From assembly GCF_003610535.1 (NCBI RefSeq), contig NZ_RAPN01000001.1, forward strand, positions 1,227,320-1,291,319: a stretch of 64,000 nucleotides of DNA, given 5' to 3'. Each line of letters opens with the position of its first letter. Position 1 is the stretch's first letter. The position numbers and the translations under genes are program-made. This stretch comes from Mangrovibacterium diazotrophicum. GTDB lineage: Bacteria > Bacteroidota > Bacteroidia > Bacteroidales > Prolixibacteraceae. Positions 1 to 7,543 of this stretch are shown piece after piece. Under the pieces are notes generated by a model that was given only the letters and a program-made list of their open reading frames with translations, was not told the origin of the DNA and made no database searches.

Positions 1-701
1 TTATCATTCCGTTGTACACCCAGTCCATCATGGGATGGACTGCCACGCAGGCCGGTTTGTTGTTGATTCCAAGCTCGCTGACAACCGGTTTGATGATGCC
101 GATTATCGGGCAATTGCTGCAGCGCGGCGTGCCTCAAAAATACCTGGTTGCCCTGGGCTTCCTGATCTTCTTCGGGTACAGCCTCGGAAGCTACCTGATC
201 CTGACACCAAGCACCGGTGAGGAACACTTCTTCTGGTTACTGATCATCCGCGGTGTTGGTTTGGGATTACTGTTCGTACCGATTACAACCCTTTCACTGT
301 CTACATTGAAAGGAAAAGAAATTGGCGACGGCGCTGCCTTCACCGGTATGATGCGCCAACTGGGTGGTTCATTCGGGATTGCACTGATCACCACTTATAT
401 TTCGCGCCACAACATGTTACACCGCGCCGATTTGGTTTCGCACCTCGACCCGACTAAACCGGAAGTACAAAGCCGACTTGAAGGTCTGACGCAAATGTTT
501 ATGGGAAAAGGTTCGGCCTACAATGTAGCACATGAGCAAGCCCTGCAAATGCTGGATTTGTCGGTAACCAAACAAGCCGTGGTACTCTCGTACATGGATG
601 TGTTCCTCGGTATCGGACTGGTATTCCTGGTGTGTGTGCCTTTTGTACTGCTCATTAAAAAAGGTGCCGGAAAGGTGAAAGCCGATATGGCCGCGCACTA
701 A
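1..701 (+). CDS. MFS drug exporter, DHA2 (EmrB/QacA) type, C-terminal part
   Basis: The reading frame is open from the window edge, so this is the last ~230 residues of a longer protein; the leucine codon at 12 is internal, not a start. The visible part holds about six hydrophobic helices. The stretch reading P-L-Y-T-Q-S-I-M-G-W-T-A-T-Q-A-G-L is the conserved loop after helix 9-10 in 14-helix drug:H+ antiporters, followed by a GLGLLF-P-T helix typical of EmrB. The family exports toxic lipophilic compounds across the inner membrane using the proton gradient. EmrA-like and TolC-like partners, if present, lie upstream of the window. A strong terminator follows the stop. The family call is firm; the substrate cannot be told. 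Confidence 0.85.
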   Translation, partial: IIPLYTQSIMGWTATQAGLLLIPSSLTTGLMMPIIGQLLQRGVPQKYLVALGFLIFFGYSLGSYLILTPSTGEEHFFWLLIIRGVGLGLLFVPITTLSLSTLKGKEIGDGAAFTGMMRQLGGSFGIALITTYISRHNMLHRADLVSHLDPTKPEVQSRLEGLTQMFMGKGSAYNVAHEQALQMLDLSVTKQAVVLSYMDVFLGIGLVFLVCVPFVLLIKKGAGKVKADMAAH

Positions 702-759
702 CAAAACAGAAAGCCGTTTCAAGTAAACAATAATTCAGGAAACACTGATTTTAAGGTCG

Positions 760-796
760 AAGCCCGCAACCGTGATGTTTGCGGGCTTTGTATTTT
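760..796 (+). terminator. Rho-independent terminator after the MFS gene
   Basis: AAGCCCGCAA (760-769) pairs with TTTGCGGGCTTT around an eight-base loop and is followed by a T-rich stretch ending in TTTTT. It also sits just past the stop of the convergent minus-strand gene, so it probably serves both. Confidence 0.75.
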
Positions 797-1290
797 TACA
801 GGGAAGTAGAATCCTTTATTTGCTGTCGGGCTATTTTAAGCACACTTTGCAAATCGGCCTTGCTGACCGAAACACAAAAACGTTCTGTTGAATTATCGCG
901 GTAAGTAACTTTCAACCGACTCGACGTATCAACATTTCCTCCAGGTGCCAGGAATTCCATGATCTCCGCTTTCTTTTTGTGTAAACCTGTAATCCGGATG
1001 TTCTTGATTTCGGATAATTTTAGCTTGCGGCTTCGCGACAAAAAGGGGATTAGCGAAACATCGCGGATGTACAAATATACGCTATCAACAGCAACCTCCT
1101 GTTTGGGAATAAACAGCAACAGGATGACAGTTGCCAGGGCGATGGCATGTCGCAGCCACTCGTAATGGAAGTGACCTCCGGGATACAAATTCACGGCTAA
1201 AAGAACAAACAAAAATAAAGCGACCCGCTTCATCCACGTCCATGGTTTATGGAGGTTGTCGGTTTGATAAAGGATACTATCGGTATTCAT
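796..1290 (-). CDS. Small membrane protein with PH-like cytoplasmic domain, unknown function
   Basis: 164 residues. Two hydrophobic helices (about residues 22-38 and 49-62) are followed by a soluble beta-rich part with alternating hydrophobic residues (about 68-160), the layout of bacterial PH-domain (bPH/YdbT-like) membrane proteins. No catalytic motif is seen. The gene converges on the MFS gene and its 5' end faces an ~300-base gap. A second protein of the same layout, with no obvious sequence identity, is encoded at 2981-3529. The function is unknown; the PH-like call rests on predicted topology and strand pattern only. Confidence 0.6.
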   Translation of the reverse strand: MNTDSILYQTDNLHKPWTWMKRVALFLFVLLAVNLYPGGHFHYEWLRHAIALATVILLLFIPKQEVAVDSVYLYIRDVSLIPFLSRSRKLKLSEIKNIRITGLHKKKAEIMEFLAPGGNVDTSSRLKVTYRDNSTERFCVSVSKADLQSVLKIARQQIKDSTSL

Positions 1291-1534
1291 AATGGTTTGT
1301 TTTATTGGTTCTCAATGTATTCTGAGCCAGCAGCGATCCCTGCATTCTTCAGCTAAAAACTCAATCTCATCTTTCGTAATTAACGAAATCAAAATTTACC
1401 AATTGATAAGCAGCAAACCAAATAATTCCCCCTTCAATCGCCCCCTCAAATCAGGTTCTTCAGCAGCTTATTGCTTCTTTTCCGTTTCAAACAAGTCCGA
1501 ACATCCTCAATTCTGTTGATTTCGTTGATAACTT

Positions 1535-1542
1535 TATTTTTG
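1535..1542 (+). promoter_or_regulatory. Candidate Bacteroidota -7 box
   Basis: TATTTTTG matches the TAnnTTTG consensus, with a TTG at 1516-1518 as a possible -33 element although the 16-base spacer is short. It would give a 5' leader of about 40 bases for the small membrane protein starting at 1590. Confidence 0.4.
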
Positions 1543-1589
1543 GATTTGCGCGTTTGTGTGTATCATCGTGTGATCATTAAATTTACCGA

Positions 1590-1904
1590 ATGAAAACGAC
1601 ACTGGTTGCCGCTCTTGCCCTGACATTGACTTGTATACTTTACCCCTACCCTTACCTCTTGGCGGCTTTACTTGCTGCACTGTCGGCGGTATTCCTGTTT
1701 TTGCATAAAAAGACGGCTTACTGGTATGTATTCGGTATTGCGGCTGTTGCAGGACCTCTGGCCGAAGCAATTGCCATTCATTTTGGTGTGTGGTCCTATG
1801 CTTTTCCCCAGTTTGTCGGTGTTCCGGTTTGGCTACCGATGGTTTGGGGACTGACCGGCGTCATTGTTGTTCGAATCTCGAATCGAGTAAACCGGGTTGG
1901 ATAA
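1590..1904 (+). CDS. Small four-helix integral membrane protein, unknown function
   Basis: 104 residues, almost entirely hydrophobic with about four predicted transmembrane helices. The conserved-looking core G-P-L-A-E-A-I-A-I-H-F-G-V-W-S-Y followed by G-V-P-V-W-L-P-M-V-W-G resembles small prokaryotic membrane proteins of unknown function with a GPxxEaxxxxxGxW / PxWLPxxWG signature. The polar E and H inside a helix hint at a functional site. It has its own candidate promoter and no operon partner. I do not recognise a named family. Confidence 0.6.
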   Translation: MKTTLVAALALTLTCILYPYPYLLAALLAALSAVFLFLHKKTAYWYVFGIAAVAGPLAEAIAIHFGVWSYAFPQFVGVPVWLPMVWGLTGVIVVRISNRVNRVG

Positions 1905-1961
1905 TTCACGCGAAAGACTTCACAAATCAGAAAGCACTGCCCACTCTATGCATGAAGTAAC

Positions 1962-2252
1962 TCACGATAATGCATAACCAGGCATCAATAACCAAAGCCA
2001 AAGTATTGCCCAAACAAGTCCAATAGAATTGACAATTCGCAACCCGATGCTCCTATTTAGTTTGTTCGTTAAACTCAGGCAGGAAGTTACAAGTAATAAG
2101 TTTATGGAGACAGATACTGGCAAAACCAGGATACCAAAGCCCATCGGACCTCCGCTATTCTGAATGATGGTAAAACTTAACGGCACAAAATACAGATTCG
2201 TTAATGCAAGCAGGATTGCTATTAGCCAATTTGTTATTTTCAATTTTAGCAC
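1962..2252 (-). CDS. Hypothetical membrane protein
   Basis: 96 residues with about three hydrophobic segments (roughly 8-30, 38-62, 72-92) and no charged motif. It stands alone between the convergent gene at 1590-1904 and the unknown pair at 2377-3529. No recognisable family. Length, composition and a clean ATG make it a plausible gene, but it could be fast-evolving accessory DNA. Confidence 0.45.
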   Translation of the reverse strand: MLKLKITNWLIAILLALTNLYFVPLSFTIIQNSGGPMGFGILVLPVSVSINLLLVTSCLSLTNKLNRSIGLRIVNSIGLVWAILWLWLLMPGYALS

Positions 2253-2376
2253 TCGTTTCGAATTGTTATTACCTGACTTTTAAAATTCCGGCTATTTCAT
2301 CCGACATCATTAACATTCGCCCTTCCAGGAACATATTCACAAGATAAAGGAACAAGGAGGTTAAAGCGTCCACTCT

Positions 2377-2997
2377 CTACGATCGTATTGACAACAAATC
2401 TAACAACTTCATGAATTCCCGAGGATCAATCAGTCTGTCGTATTCAATTGTCATATTCCGCTTTTTGAGCGATATCTTTTGTAGGCCATTTACTTGATCA
2501 ATTGCTTTTAAATGATTTTCGGAAATCGGCATACTAACTTTTCTCTGACCAAGAGGGCTGCAAACCAAGAAATTTGTATTGAAAGGTAGTTCTGATGTGT
2601 GTTTTCCGATATTCATAAAAAAACGATTGATTTTAGTCGGTTTATTAATATACCAATTACTCATTGTACTCTCCCAATTCGCGATATTGATTTTAGTTGA
2701 TTCTGCGATAAATAAATGGTTATCTAAACAGCTACTAAAATGTGGATCGACTTGCCTTTTCCCATACACAACAACCAATCGGCTGCTGTAGTTAAATTCC
2801 ATCTTGAATTCAATTACGAATCGATTCAAAATTCCGTTAATTTGTGCATCGAGTTTAGACGACAAACCCTCCCAAGGTTCAATGATTTCTTCATGAATCA
2901 GATAGTGCCTGTGTTTTTCTTCTCCTGTTACAATTACTCTTTCAATCATTTTTATTGTAGGAATAACGTTTGAATCTGTTTCATCGCAATACATCAA
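2377..2997 (-). CDS. Hypothetical soluble protein, partner of the PH-like membrane protein
   Basis: 206 residues, no signal peptide or membrane helix. It starts inside the last codons of the upstream gene (overlap 2981-2997), which implies translational coupling. There are no catalytic motifs I can name. It sits in a run of small unknown genes at 2-4 kb, a typical accessory region. Function unknown; the coupling is the best evidence that it is real. Confidence 0.55.
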   Translation of the reverse strand: MMYCDETDSNVIPTIKMIERVIVTGEEKHRHYLIHEEIIEPWEGLSSKLDAQINGILNRFVIEFKMEFNYSSRLVVVYGKRQVDPHFSSCLDNHLFIAESTKINIANWESTMSNWYINKPTKINRFFMNIGKHTSELPFNTNFLVCSPLGQRKVSMPISENHLKAIDQVNGLQKISLKKRNMTIEYDRLIDPREFMKLLDLLSIRS

Positions 2998-3529
2998 TCC
3001 TTATTTTCCGATTTAGTTTCGGCCAATCTTTGACCAATTCTTTCAGCTCGTTATAATCATCAATCGAACCGACGTAAAATTCAAATTTATACTCGGATTG
3101 GTTAAAAGCAAATTGGAGTCTATTCCCTAATCCATTTAACGGATTCGAGTTGGGCAAGTATGCCGTTGCTATTACTTCTCTCGAGTCAACAAACCGGTTT
3201 TGCCCATCGAACCCGATAAGCTTTAAACTCAAATTATCAATATCCCTGATCAGGATCTCACGTTTCTCCCTCAATGTGTTTTCGATAATTAATCTGTCGG
3301 GGCAGAAGTCAATAAGTCCCAGACTAACGTGCTTTTTGATGGATAGATTAGGCACAATTTTAAACGCGACGAATAAAATTCCGGCAATGACAAATAAAAG
3401 TACAATCGCGAAACTTTCTTTCGGAATTTCACCCCAGGCAATAACGGATAAAGACAATACAAGTAATCCGATCAAACCGTAAATCAGTACTTCGATATAG
3501 GTTTTCTTTGCAATCTCAAATTTGGGCAT
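2981..3529 (-). CDS. Membrane protein with two helices and PH-like tail, unknown function
   Basis: 182 residues. Two transmembrane helices (about 12-32 and 39-58) are followed by a beta-rich soluble domain containing a R-E-I-L-I-R-D-I-D-N-L-S-L strand, the kind of segment seen in bacterial PH-like domains. The layout matches the gene at 796-1290. It overlaps the next gene by 17 bases and is probably cotranscribed with it. A role as a membrane-anchored scaffold is conceivable but unsupported. Confidence 0.55.
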   Translation of the reverse strand: MPKFEIAKKTYIEVLIYGLIGLLVLSLSVIAWGEIPKESFAIVLLFVIAGILFVAFKIVPNLSIKKHVSLGLIDFCPDRLIIENTLREKREILIRDIDNLSLKLIGFDGQNRFVDSREVIATAYLPNSNPLNGLGNRLQFAFNQSEYKFEFYVGSIDDYNELKELVKDWPKLNRKIRIDVLR

Positions 3530-3586
3530 TTTGTCAATATTATATTTCTCAGACTGTTCTAATTAGTATACCGCACCATCATAATT

Positions 3587-4069
3587 TCATATCCTATCCT
3601 TTTTTGACCGCCGCTTTTTTCGATTAACTTTCTCAACCAGTTGTTCAAGAGGCATTATTTGGTCTTTCTTTTTGTCTATCCTTCCATGAACAACTCCATT
3701 TTTCAACGGAAGGTAAGTGCATCCACACATACTGAAGACAAAGTCAGTATTCAACAGAAGCACATAGTCCGTATTGAATTTCAAACTAGACAAAAACTCG
3801 CGGCAATCAGTACCAACTCCAGCTATAATCTCAATTTCAGAAGTTTCAATCTCACCCTTTAGAACTTGCTGAACTCTAAATTTGCCTTTTAATCCGATTT
3901 TCCCGTAAAGTGGAACGGAATCAACCTCTGTTATTTTTACCAGTTGCCCGATAACTGCATATTCTGAGTATTTCAATGTTTTCAAAAAGTGCTTCAGATG
4001 CAAACAATCACAAGAAGACCCGCTATATACAAATCCTAAAAATATTAGTATGACTGCTAGTTTTTTCAT
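3587..4069 (-). CDS. Secreted TIMP/NTR-like domain protein
   Basis: 160 residues. A signal peptide (1-19) ends in S-G-S-S, so cleavage would leave a mature chain beginning C20-D-C22. This is followed by Y-S-E-Y-A-V-I-G-Q-L-V-K-I, a F-R-V-Q-Q-V-L-K-G strand, T-D-C near residue 95 and an M-C-G-C segment near 118. The layout (N-terminal CxC, F-x-V-x-x-x-x-K-G, later cysteines) matches bacterial proteins with the netrin/TIMP-like fold. A lysine/arginine-rich tail closes the chain. In animal TIMPs the free N-terminal cysteine chelates the zinc of metalloproteases; whether bacterial members do this is unknown. No lipobox is seen, so periplasmic or exported rather than a lipoprotein. Confidence 0.6.
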   Translation of the reverse strand: MKKLAVILIFLGFVYSGSSCDCLHLKHFLKTLKYSEYAVIGQLVKITEVDSVPLYGKIGLKGKFRVQQVLKGEIETSEIEIIAGVGTDCREFLSSLKFNTDYVLLLNTDFVFSMCGCTYLPLKNGVVHGRIDKKKDQIMPLEQLVEKVNRKKRRSKKDRI

Positions 4070-5078
4070 TTCAAAATTCGGAATAACACCTGTTGTTTTA
4101 TTTTTTCAATTTTCAATTTAGCATATCCAAACTAAACATATAACAAACGCACCGTAAACTTATTAACAATGGTTCAACATTTAGTTGCATAGCTAACTGG
4201 TTTTCAATCGACACTGATGACATTCAAAATGACTAGCCGCCAATAGTTGAAATGCCGTGACTATTTAGTTACGGGCTCCCTGAGCGTTGGGGAAGCTTTA
4301 ACTATTTAGTCATGCCTCCACCAATGCGTTGGACAGACTTTAACTACTTTGTTACGCGTTCCCTGACGGTTGGGCGAGCTTTAACTATTTAGTTACGACT
4401 CCACCAAAACGTTGGACGAGCTTTAACTATTTAGTCACGCCTTCCCTGAGCGTTTGGCGGGCCTTAACTATTTAGTCACGGGTCTGTGTATACCCCATTC
4501 TTGAAATCTGAAGCAAATCAACATACACTAATAATCGTTTCTCAAAATTTGTACTCCCAAAATCTCCGATTACACTGCGGCTGAATTGATATTTATATTT
4601 AATTCCTCGAATCAATTTTACAATATGTGAAAACAGGCGTTTGCTAAATCTCACAAATCTGCAATCATAAAACCAAACATAAATTCATAACGACACAAGA
4701 TTATTCATTAACTTGCATTTAAACGGCATTGACAAAGCCGTTACCAGGAGTACAGAAAGCCGCTGATCACAATCTATTTTTTATTTCTCTTTTCTAACTT
4801 TTAAAACTCTTATCTCGAATCTTCTCAGAAACAAAAAAATTTCTTCTGATAATTGCATTATTCGGATGCTGATGGAAATTTGCTTTTATCCAATTCTATT
4901 TGATCGGAAATCGACTTCCGTGCCATTCCCATTGTCCGCAGTATCCGAGATCCAAGAGAAAATGCTGGCCTAAATTCGAAAATATACGGTTTGAATATTT
5001 AAAAAGCAACAGCTGACAATCGCCTATAAAGCTTATTGACTCAGCAGCCAATTAAAAAAACCTAAAACCGTAAGAATT
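4070..5078. other. 1-kb non-coding stretch holding a tandem repeat
   Basis: Apart from the repeat at 4258-4482 this AT-rich stretch has no convincing gene. A 60-codon minus-strand frame at 4472-4654 is basic and low in complexity, ends inside the repeat, and matches nothing I recognise. The last ~100 bases before 5079 must carry the leader of the LRR protein gene, but no clear TAnnTTTG box is visible there. Confidence 0.5.
4258..4482. repeat. Alternating 41/42-bp tandem repeat, five units and a part
   Basis: Units start at 4258, 4299, 4341, 4382, 4424 and 4465 (partial), with lengths 41, 42, 41, 42, 41. Each opens with TAACTATTTAGTTACG or a close variant, whose core AACTA-TT-TAGTT is an inverted repeat. 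Odd units continue with CCCTGAGCGTTGGG-like sequence and even units with CCACCAATGCGTTGGAC-like sequence, so the true period is 83 bp (A/B pairs). The units are contiguous with no spacers. I infer a REP/MITE-like or slippage-derived intergenic family. Confidence 0.85.
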
Positions 5079-7481
5079 ATGAAAAAAGCTACATTTTACA
5101 AAGCATTTTGTTTGCTAGTATTGACTATACTTACAAGTCAGTCTTTACGATCTCAAGTATATTATCGTAGTTTAACTCTTTCTTCTCAAGCTCAAGTTGA
5201 TACTTTGTCTCCTTTCGATGTTGGTAGCTTAATAATTTCTGGAGATGATATTGATGATTTAACCCCGTTAAACTTCTTAACATCTGTAAGAAATCTGAGG
5301 ATTTCCCAAAATAAGGCTTTAACCAGCTTATCTGGCTTAAATAACCTACACACTGTGGAAGAGAATTTGGTTATCACTGAAAACGCTTCATTGACCAGAC
5401 TAACAGGATTGTCAAATTTGACTTTCATCAAAGACGACTTGACAATTAAAGGCAATCCCTCCCTTGAGTCCTTATCTGGTTTGGATCATATTGTAGATAT
5501 TGGTGGAAGTTTCACAATATCAGACAACGACGGACTGACTAATTTATCCGGATTAAACAACATCACCTCTATTGGAGAATATTTAATTATTTCGGACAAT
5601 AATGCATTGAGAAGGCTATCCGGATTGGAAAAACTAAAGTCAATCAAAGGACAACTAAATATCGCTAATAATGTCATATTGAGACGACTATCGGGATTGG
5701 ATAATCTCAGGTCTATAGGTCGTACAACAGGAATCATTACCGGAGGTCACCAGCATTATTACACCTGGAAAGCCATAGATATCACAAATAACGATGCATT
5801 ATATGATTTAACAGGACTGAATAACCTAGTAACCGTGAACGGGACAATAAACATTTCAAACAATGATGCATTGACCAACCTATCAGCTTTAAGTAGCTTA
5901 ACTATGGTAAGCAACAATTTAGAAATTACCCAAAATTACTCGTTAAACAATTTTTGTGGAATATATCCTCTCTTTAGCAACGATGGACTGAAAGGAAGAC
6001 ATTTCACTAATAATCGCAATGCCTTAAATCCAACCACACGAGAAATTATCGAAAATGGAGCGTGTATTCCTGAACCTACGGAATATGTGTTTGAGCTTAT
6101 CACTATTGGAGAACATTTGTACATCTTTACTAATGATACACTCCCAAGCTTATCTGAACTAAACAGCCCTTCAAATTTACGTAAATATCTAAAAAGCAAC
6201 CCCATAAAAGCCCTATTAAAATTAAATAACATTACCGAAATCCAAGAGTTTTTAGATGATACTGCTCTACCTGACCTATCAAAACTAAACAACCTTAATG
6301 CTTTGCTAAAGTTTTTAGCGAATACTTCCTTGACTAGTATTTCAAAACTGGATAGCCTCTATCCATTGAAAAATTATTTGGCAAAAACCTCCCCCCAACT
6401 CTTGCTGGAACAGAATAACCTCTCCGCTTTAAGAGACTTTTTAACGGACAATTCCCTAAGTAGCCTTACAAAATTCGATAGTCTCACTTTTATCGGCGGA
6501 AATTTATATTTTCTCAATGATGCTATTTTAAACAAATTATTCGCTTATGAGACCCCTAACTCTATCGGAGACTTTGCGCTTATTTCGTCCCAAAATTCCT
6601 TAGCCAATACTTCCCAATTAGACAAACTACAGTCTATAACAGGGCATTTTTACATACTTACAGTTGACGAAGCGGCCAAAGTAAATAAACTTATAAATTT
6701 GCCATGTTGGTACCACCTTGGTTCACCCGATGTATTTAAATATTCGTCAGATATTTCGATCCGAAGGGCTATGCCGGTTACCGCAGTCCAGCCAGGTTCA
6801 ATAGAGAGTATTTCCATTTACCAAAATGGGGGCACCGGGATCTTGAGATTAGGAGTATACGACGATGCATCTGGGGTGCCGGGGAAACTGCTTACGTTAA
6901 CTCCGACCGTAACTACGAACCATAAAGCGGGATGGCAAACTGTTAATTTAGATAGCACTGTATCCATTTCAGCAGGACAAACAGTTTGGCTGGCTTTCCA
7001 TATTGGCAATGGAGCAAGCATCAGATATGCCTGGCGTGGGCCTGCTAGGACATGCAATATCAACTATCCCAGTTTATATTTCCCAACCGATTTTGGACGT
7101 TCTACCGCCATTAACATTAGCTATTCAATCCATTGTTGCTACTCTCCAACTAATGTTCTAAAGAAATCATCACAAGTAGCATCTGAAGTTTTGCTGCCGG
7201 AGTACACATCCGCTGAGCATAGTGGATTAAATGTATATCCCAATCCTTTCAACGAAAAAGTGAAATTTGATTTTACGCTTGAGAAAGACGCAAATGTTGT
7301 TCTAGAAATTTATAACATGGTTGGACAAAAAATTGCAACATTAGTGAATGATCGTGTCGAAGCCGGAGTCAGAAATACAATTGAATATCTTCCGGAGACT
7401 GACATCTCAGGGATTTATGTTTATAAACTTGATATCGATGGAAAAATCCAAACCGGGAAGTTAGTTCGAAATAAAGAATAA
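5079..7481 (+). CDS. T9SS-secreted leucine-rich-repeat surface protein
   Basis: 800 residues. A signal peptide (about 1-25) is followed by an LRR solenoid (about 45-330) of roughly 23-residue units of the pattern I-S-x-N-x-A-L-x-x-L-S-G-L-x-N-L, close to the receptor L-domain/BspA style. A second block (about 340-530) has shorter ~20-residue units (x-L-x-x-L-S-K-L-x-x-L) that look like a drifted solenoid. Next comes a beta-sandwich-like domain (about 545-690) with G-x-L-R-L-G-V-Y-D-D and a G-Q-T-V-W-L-A-F-H motif. The end is a type IX sorting domain (about 715-800) with Y-P-N-P-F and G-x-Y-V-Y-K-L. The protein is therefore exported across the outer membrane and anchored or released. A binding or adhesion role is inferred. 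It is monocistronic, with a terminator shared with the convergent GH105 gene. Confidence 0.85.
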   Translation: MKKATFYKAFCLLVLTILTSQSLRSQVYYRSLTLSSQAQVDTLSPFDVGSLIISGDDIDDLTPLNFLTSVRNLRISQNKALTSLSGLNNLHTVEENLVITENASLTRLTGLSNLTFIKDDLTIKGNPSLESLSGLDHIVDIGGSFTISDNDGLTNLSGLNNITSIGEYLIISDNNALRRLSGLEKLKSIKGQLNIANNVILRRLSGLDNLRSIGRTTGIITGGHQHYYTWKAIDITNNDALYDLTGLNNLVTVNGTINISNNDALTNLSALSSLTMVSNNLEITQNYSLNNFCGIYPLFSNDGLKGRHFTNNRNALNPTTREIIENGACIPEPTEYVFELITIGEHLYIFTNDTLPSLSELNSPSNLRKYLKSNPIKALLKLNNITEIQEFLDDTALPDLSKLNNLNALLKFLANTSLTSISKLDSLYPLKNYLAKTSPQLLLEQNNLSALRDFLTDNSLSSLTKFDSLTFIGGNLYFLNDAILNKLFAYETPNSIGDFALISSQNSLANTSQLDKLQSITGHFYILTVDEAAKVNKLINLPCWYHLGSPDVFKYSSDISIRRAMPVTAVQPGSIESISIYQNGGTGILRLGVYDDASGVPGKLLTLTPTVTTNHKAGWQTVNLDSTVSISAGQTVWLAFHIGNGASIRYAWRGPARTCNINYPSLYFPTDFGRSTAINISYSIHCCYSPTNVLKKSSQVASEVLLPEYTSAEHSGLNVYPNPFNEKVKFDFTLEKDANVVLEIYNMVGQKIATLVNDRVEAGVRNTIEYLPETDISGIYVYKLDIDGKIQTGKLVRNKE

Positions 7482-7488
7482 CACGCAA

Positions 7489-7528
7489 AACGGCCAGGCA
7501 ATGCATCTGCACCACCTGGCCGTTCTAT
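7489..7528. terminator. Bidirectional terminator between LRR protein and GH105
   Basis: AACGGCCAGG (7489-7498) pairs perfectly with CCTGGCCGTT (7515-7524) across a 16-base loop. T-rich flanks are modest. The position between two convergent stop codons supports use on both strands. Confidence 0.65.
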
Positions 7529-7543
7529 TAAAATATTCGTCGT

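Noticed and set aside
1292-1519. 75-codon frame in the gap before the small membrane protein
   Set aside because: It is Ser/Asn-rich with no structure pattern, and overlaps a region that should hold divergent promoters.
4258-4482. CRISPR array
   Set aside because: Units are contiguous without unique spacers, diverge from each other, alternate in two types, and no cas genes are nearby.
4472-4654. 60-codon minus-strand frame beside the repeat
   Set aside because: It ends inside the tandem repeat, has basic biased composition and no family resemblance. A decayed gene fragment cannot be excluded.
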